Shown here in pieces: positions 5,878 through 6,451 of a DNA stretch of 6,451 nt. Below the pieces are notes generated by a model. That model did no database searches and was not told the DNA's origin. It saw only the letters and a list, made by a program, of their open reading frames with translations. The stretch comes from CAMYLR01 sp039588915 (GTDB lineage: Bacteria > Gemmatimonadota > Gemmatimonadetes > JACCXV01 > JAHWKZ01). The first letter of the stretch is position 1, and each line of letters begins with the position of its first letter. The position numbers and the translations under genes are program-made. The stretch is from positions 1 through 6,451 of the forward strand of contig JBDGYV010000082.1 of the NCBI GenBank assembly GCA_039588915.1, in the 5' to 3' direction.

Positions 5878-6451
5878 ATGCCCATCCTGTTCCGTTCGAT
5901 TATGTTGCCCGCACTCGATGCCAGACTGCGTGGTATCTCGTGTCTACCACTCCGGATATTGACGACGCTCACGTTGACCTTGCTTGCCGCCGCCTGCAGC
6001 GGTGGCTCCCCCAGCGCCCCAGACCTGTCGGGTGACGCAATGAGCATGCGACTGATCCCGCATGGCGCGGAGATCAGTATGGGCCAAGAACTGCAGTTTC
6101 AGGCCGTGCTGGAAGACGCACGCGGTCTGCGGCTTCAGAGCGAGGTCACGTGGATCGCCACCGGAGGAACGATCTCCAGCAGTGGCAACTTCGTCGCCGG
6201 CTCGAATCCAGGCAGCTACTCGGTCATTGCGCAGACTCAACGGGGTAACAACGCGATAGCGGCGGCGGCCTCGATCCAGGTCTCACCGGGCGACCCGGTT
6301 GACGACGGAGACGATGGCGAGCCGACAAACAGCACCGATAGCGACGGTGGCGGTCGCACCATCGACGTGTCCCCAAAGGTCGTCACGCTCTTCACCGGAG
6401 ACGCCTTGCAATTCTCCGGCGCGGTCAAGAACAAGAAGGGTAAGACCCTAA
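5878..6451 (+). CDS. Lipoprotein with bacterial Ig-like domains (3' end outside window)
   Basis: This is an open frame of 191 codons with no stop before the right edge. A lipoprotein signal is visible: Arg residues in the first 26 positions, a hydrophobic core ILTTLTLTLL (27-36), then the lipobox LAAAC with Cys40 as the predicted lipid-attachment site. Ser41 after it would not favour inner-membrane retention by the E. coli rule. Residues about 57-136 look like one Ig-like (Big-type) domain, with RLIPHGAEISMGQELQFQA, a central TW at 91-92, GTISSSGNFVAG and a closing strand ending IQV. Residues 137-160 form an Asp/Gly/Ser/Thr-rich acidic linker. A second, similar unit starts at about 161 (TIDVSPKVVTLFTGDALQFSGAV). 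Such proteins are usually surface-exposed scaffolds or adhesion modules; no enzymatic function can be assigned from this part. It is divergent from the metal cluster and may be unrelated to it. Confidence 0.82.
   Translation, partial: MPILFRSIMLPALDARLRGISCLPLRILTTLTLTLLAAACSGGSPSAPDLSGDAMSMRLIPHGAEISMGQELQFQAVLEDARGLRLQSEVTWIATGGTISSSGNFVAGSNPGSYSVIAQTQRGNNAIAAAASIQVSPGDPVDDGDDGEPTNSTDSDGGGRTIDVSPKVVTLFTGDALQFSGAVKNKKGKTL

Overview
This is a GC-rich bacterial window (about 60% GC by eye). A block of five minus-strand genes fills positions 1 to 5373. A gap of about 500 bases follows, then one divergent plus-strand gene that runs off the right edge. The lipoprotein signal with Ig-like repeats and the O-antigen-ligase-type protein fit an envelope-rich environmental bacterium, probably diderm. 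A Gemmatimonadota-like origin is a guess from the style of the proteins; no marker gene here settles it.

In transcription order on the minus strand the genes are: (a) a His-type cation diffusion facilitator (CDF), probably a Zn/Cd/Co exporter, starting at TTG 5373; (b) a second CDF joined to it by a 4-base GTGA stop/start overlap, with a metal site of hard ligands (Asn, Asp, Glu, Asp) and an unusual C-terminal extension of about 180 residues; (c) an O-antigen ligase/Wzy-like polytopic membrane protein starting 7 bases later; (d) after 79 bases, a Tat-exported two-domain multicopper oxidase with a type 1 copper site only in domain 1; and (e), overlapping its end by 17 bases, the N-terminal part of a membrane protein that resembles the leader of ZIP-like metal permeases and is cut by the left edge.

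The oxidase gene has a plausible sigma70-type promoter. Lying on its inferred transcription start is a 19-base site that matches the DtxR/IdeR operator consensus at 14 of 19 positions. I read the block as a metal-homeostasis cluster (Zn-type export, Mn/Fe-type export, and extracytoplasmic metal oxidation with a permease) into which a polysaccharide gene has been placed. The most unusual element is the second CDF. Its tail has the helix pattern of a rubrerythrin/ferritin-like domain, but the helix-2 ExxH metal ligands are replaced.

The gap at 5374-5877 contains two perfect inverted repeats and a weak possible promoter for the minus-strand block. I see no convincing gene, tRNA or known riboswitch there. 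The plus-strand gene from 5878 encodes a lipoprotein with one Ig-like domain, an acidic linker and the start of a second Ig-like domain.
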